The position numbers and the translations under genes are program-made. Shown here piece after piece: positions 5,221-5,660 of a DNA stretch of 5,660 nt. Source of the stretch: DASRTE01 sp035316885 (GTDB lineage: Bacteria > Actinomycetota > Actinomycetes > Jiangellales > Jiangellaceae). The stretch spans positions 1-5,660 of the forward strand of contig DATHII010000375.1 in NCBI GenBank assembly GCA_035316885.1, in the 5' to 3' direction. The notes beneath the pieces were generated by a model that had not been told where the DNA came from, searched no databases, and saw nothing but the letters and a program-made list of their open reading frames with translations. The first letter of the stretch is position 1, and every line of letters begins with the position of its first letter.

Positions 5221-5660
5221 TCAGGGATGCAGAAGTGCTGGTTCACTGCCGATGCCGTCTGGGAGGCGGCGTCGGCAGTGCGTGTGGATGAGACGGACTG
5301 CGGTGGGTTGGTCCGCTGTCCCGGGTCCCGTGTCGAGGACGATCGCTTGGTGGCGGGTCGCCTTGCGGGTGGCTGTGACCCATAGCTCCCACTCGTCGGG
5401 ATGTTGCGGTTCCCGGTCGGCGTGGAGCAGCAGGTCGCCGCAGCGCGGGCAGCGCCCCCGCTGTTGCCGGAGAAGCCGCAGCCTGGCCCGGTCCAGCGGG
5501 GGTCTCCCGCGGCGTCGCCGGGCCGCCCAGTAGTCGGCCAGGGCCGGGTTGTCTGGTGAGGCCCACCCCTTGACCAACGTGTGCCGGGTGATCTTGGTCC
5601 AGGCGAATTTGATCAGGTAGGCGCCGCTGTCGCGGTCGCCGAACACCCACCGGTCTCGTC
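5221..5660 (-). CDS. ltrA: Group II intron reverse transcriptase/maturase, C-terminal part (domain X and HNH)
   Basis: The frame is open from the right edge to TGA at 5221-5223, giving about 146 residues; the reverse transcriptase domain and the start are outside the window. It opens R-D-R-W-V-F-G-D-R-D and continues Y-L-I-K-F-A-W-T-K-I-T-R-H, typical of maturase domain X, which binds the intron RNA for splicing. After S-P-D-N-P-A-L-A-D-Y-W comes a C-terminal HNH-type endonuclease region, with C-P-R-C-G (CxxC), H-A-D-R-E-P, D-E-W-E-L-W, and L-I-H-T-H-C near the end. This HNH region normally nicks the second target strand for mobility. The order matches actinobacterial intron-encoded proteins. 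The stop lies 25 nt before domain V, as expected for an ORF in domain IV. No disruption is seen. The symbol is used generically. Confidence 0.9.
   Translation of the reverse strand, partial: RDRWVFGDRDSGAYLIKFAWTKITRHTLVKGWASPDNPALADYWAARRRRGRPPLDRARLRLLRQQRGRCPRCGDLLLHADREPQHPDEWELWVTATRKATRHQAIVLDTGPGTADQPTAVRLIHTHCRRRLPDGIGSEPALLHP

Larger units (their letters stand above)
5121..5660 (-). mobile_element. 3' portion of a group II intron inserted in the IS110 transposase gene
   Basis: Reading on the minus strand, the window edge lies within the intron-encoded reverse transcriptase (domain IV). This is followed by a 34-nt domain V (5162-5195), a domain VI with bulged A (5124-5158) and the 3' end GAC at 5123-5121. 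The intron ends in the canonical AY dinucleotide (AC). The next base opens the codon for Y of Y-W-A-A-D, where IS110 homology begins, which fixes the 3' splice site independently. The 5' intron domains I-III and the 5' splice site lie outside the window. Confidence 0.87.

Noticed and set aside
4833..5246. Minus-strand ORF running through intron end and exon as one protein
   Set aside because: Its first 42 codons cross the end of the intron ORF, domain V and domain VI. Only Y-W-A-A-D to H-P-L-G is true IS110 sequence; the rest is out of frame.
1..5660. CRISPR arrays, tRNA or rRNA genes
   Set aside because: No regularly spaced repeats, tRNA T-arm or conserved rRNA segments were found on either strand.

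Overview
The window is very GC-rich, with strong G/C bias at third codon positions, purine-rich Shine-Dalgarno sites and actinobacterial-looking protein families. It most likely comes from an actinomycete or a related high-GC soil actinobacterium. No rRNA or tRNA gene is visible that would narrow this down. All clearly ended genes use the standard code, with TGA and TAG as stops.

Positions 1-1100 hold the 3' end of a secreted-type beta-propeller gene on the + strand, with delta-60-like repeats. It converges, across a hairpin terminator, on a minus-strand gene for a secreted type 1 copper protein (cupredoxin). The cupredoxin gene has a good start, Shine-Dalgarno site and signal peptide, and the full copper ligand set at its C-terminus. 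It is split by one in-frame TGA at codon 45.

Positions 1100-1950 are a gene graveyard. They hold a short minus-strand coding remnant, joined back to back near 1718 to a + strand fragment of a lysyl-oxidase-family protein. A long near-perfect hairpin follows and probably ends the next gene. Positions 1952-3760 carry an intact minus-strand gene for a 602-residue secreted BNR/Asp-box (sialidase-fold) beta-propeller. The surviving non-mobile genes therefore all concern exported proteins, two of them (one only a remnant) from copper-binding families.

Positions 3761-4284 are non-coding and rich in inverted repeats: a 17-bp pair of arms, then four successive small hairpins just downstream of an IS110-family transposase. 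Positions 4285-5660 are a nested mobile element. The 3' part of an IS110 transposase gene (minus strand, with a one-base frameshift) begins exactly at the 3' splice site of a group II intron. The intron's domain V, domain VI with bulged A, and the C-terminal domain X/HNH part of its reverse transcriptase/maturase are all readable. The 5' parts of the intron and of the transposase lie beyond the right edge of the window.

The most notable observations are the intron-in-transposase nesting with its exact boundary, the in-frame UGA in the cupredoxin, the structured RNA-like tract after the IS110 gene, and the remnant junction at 1718. Nothing here proves a wholly new system.
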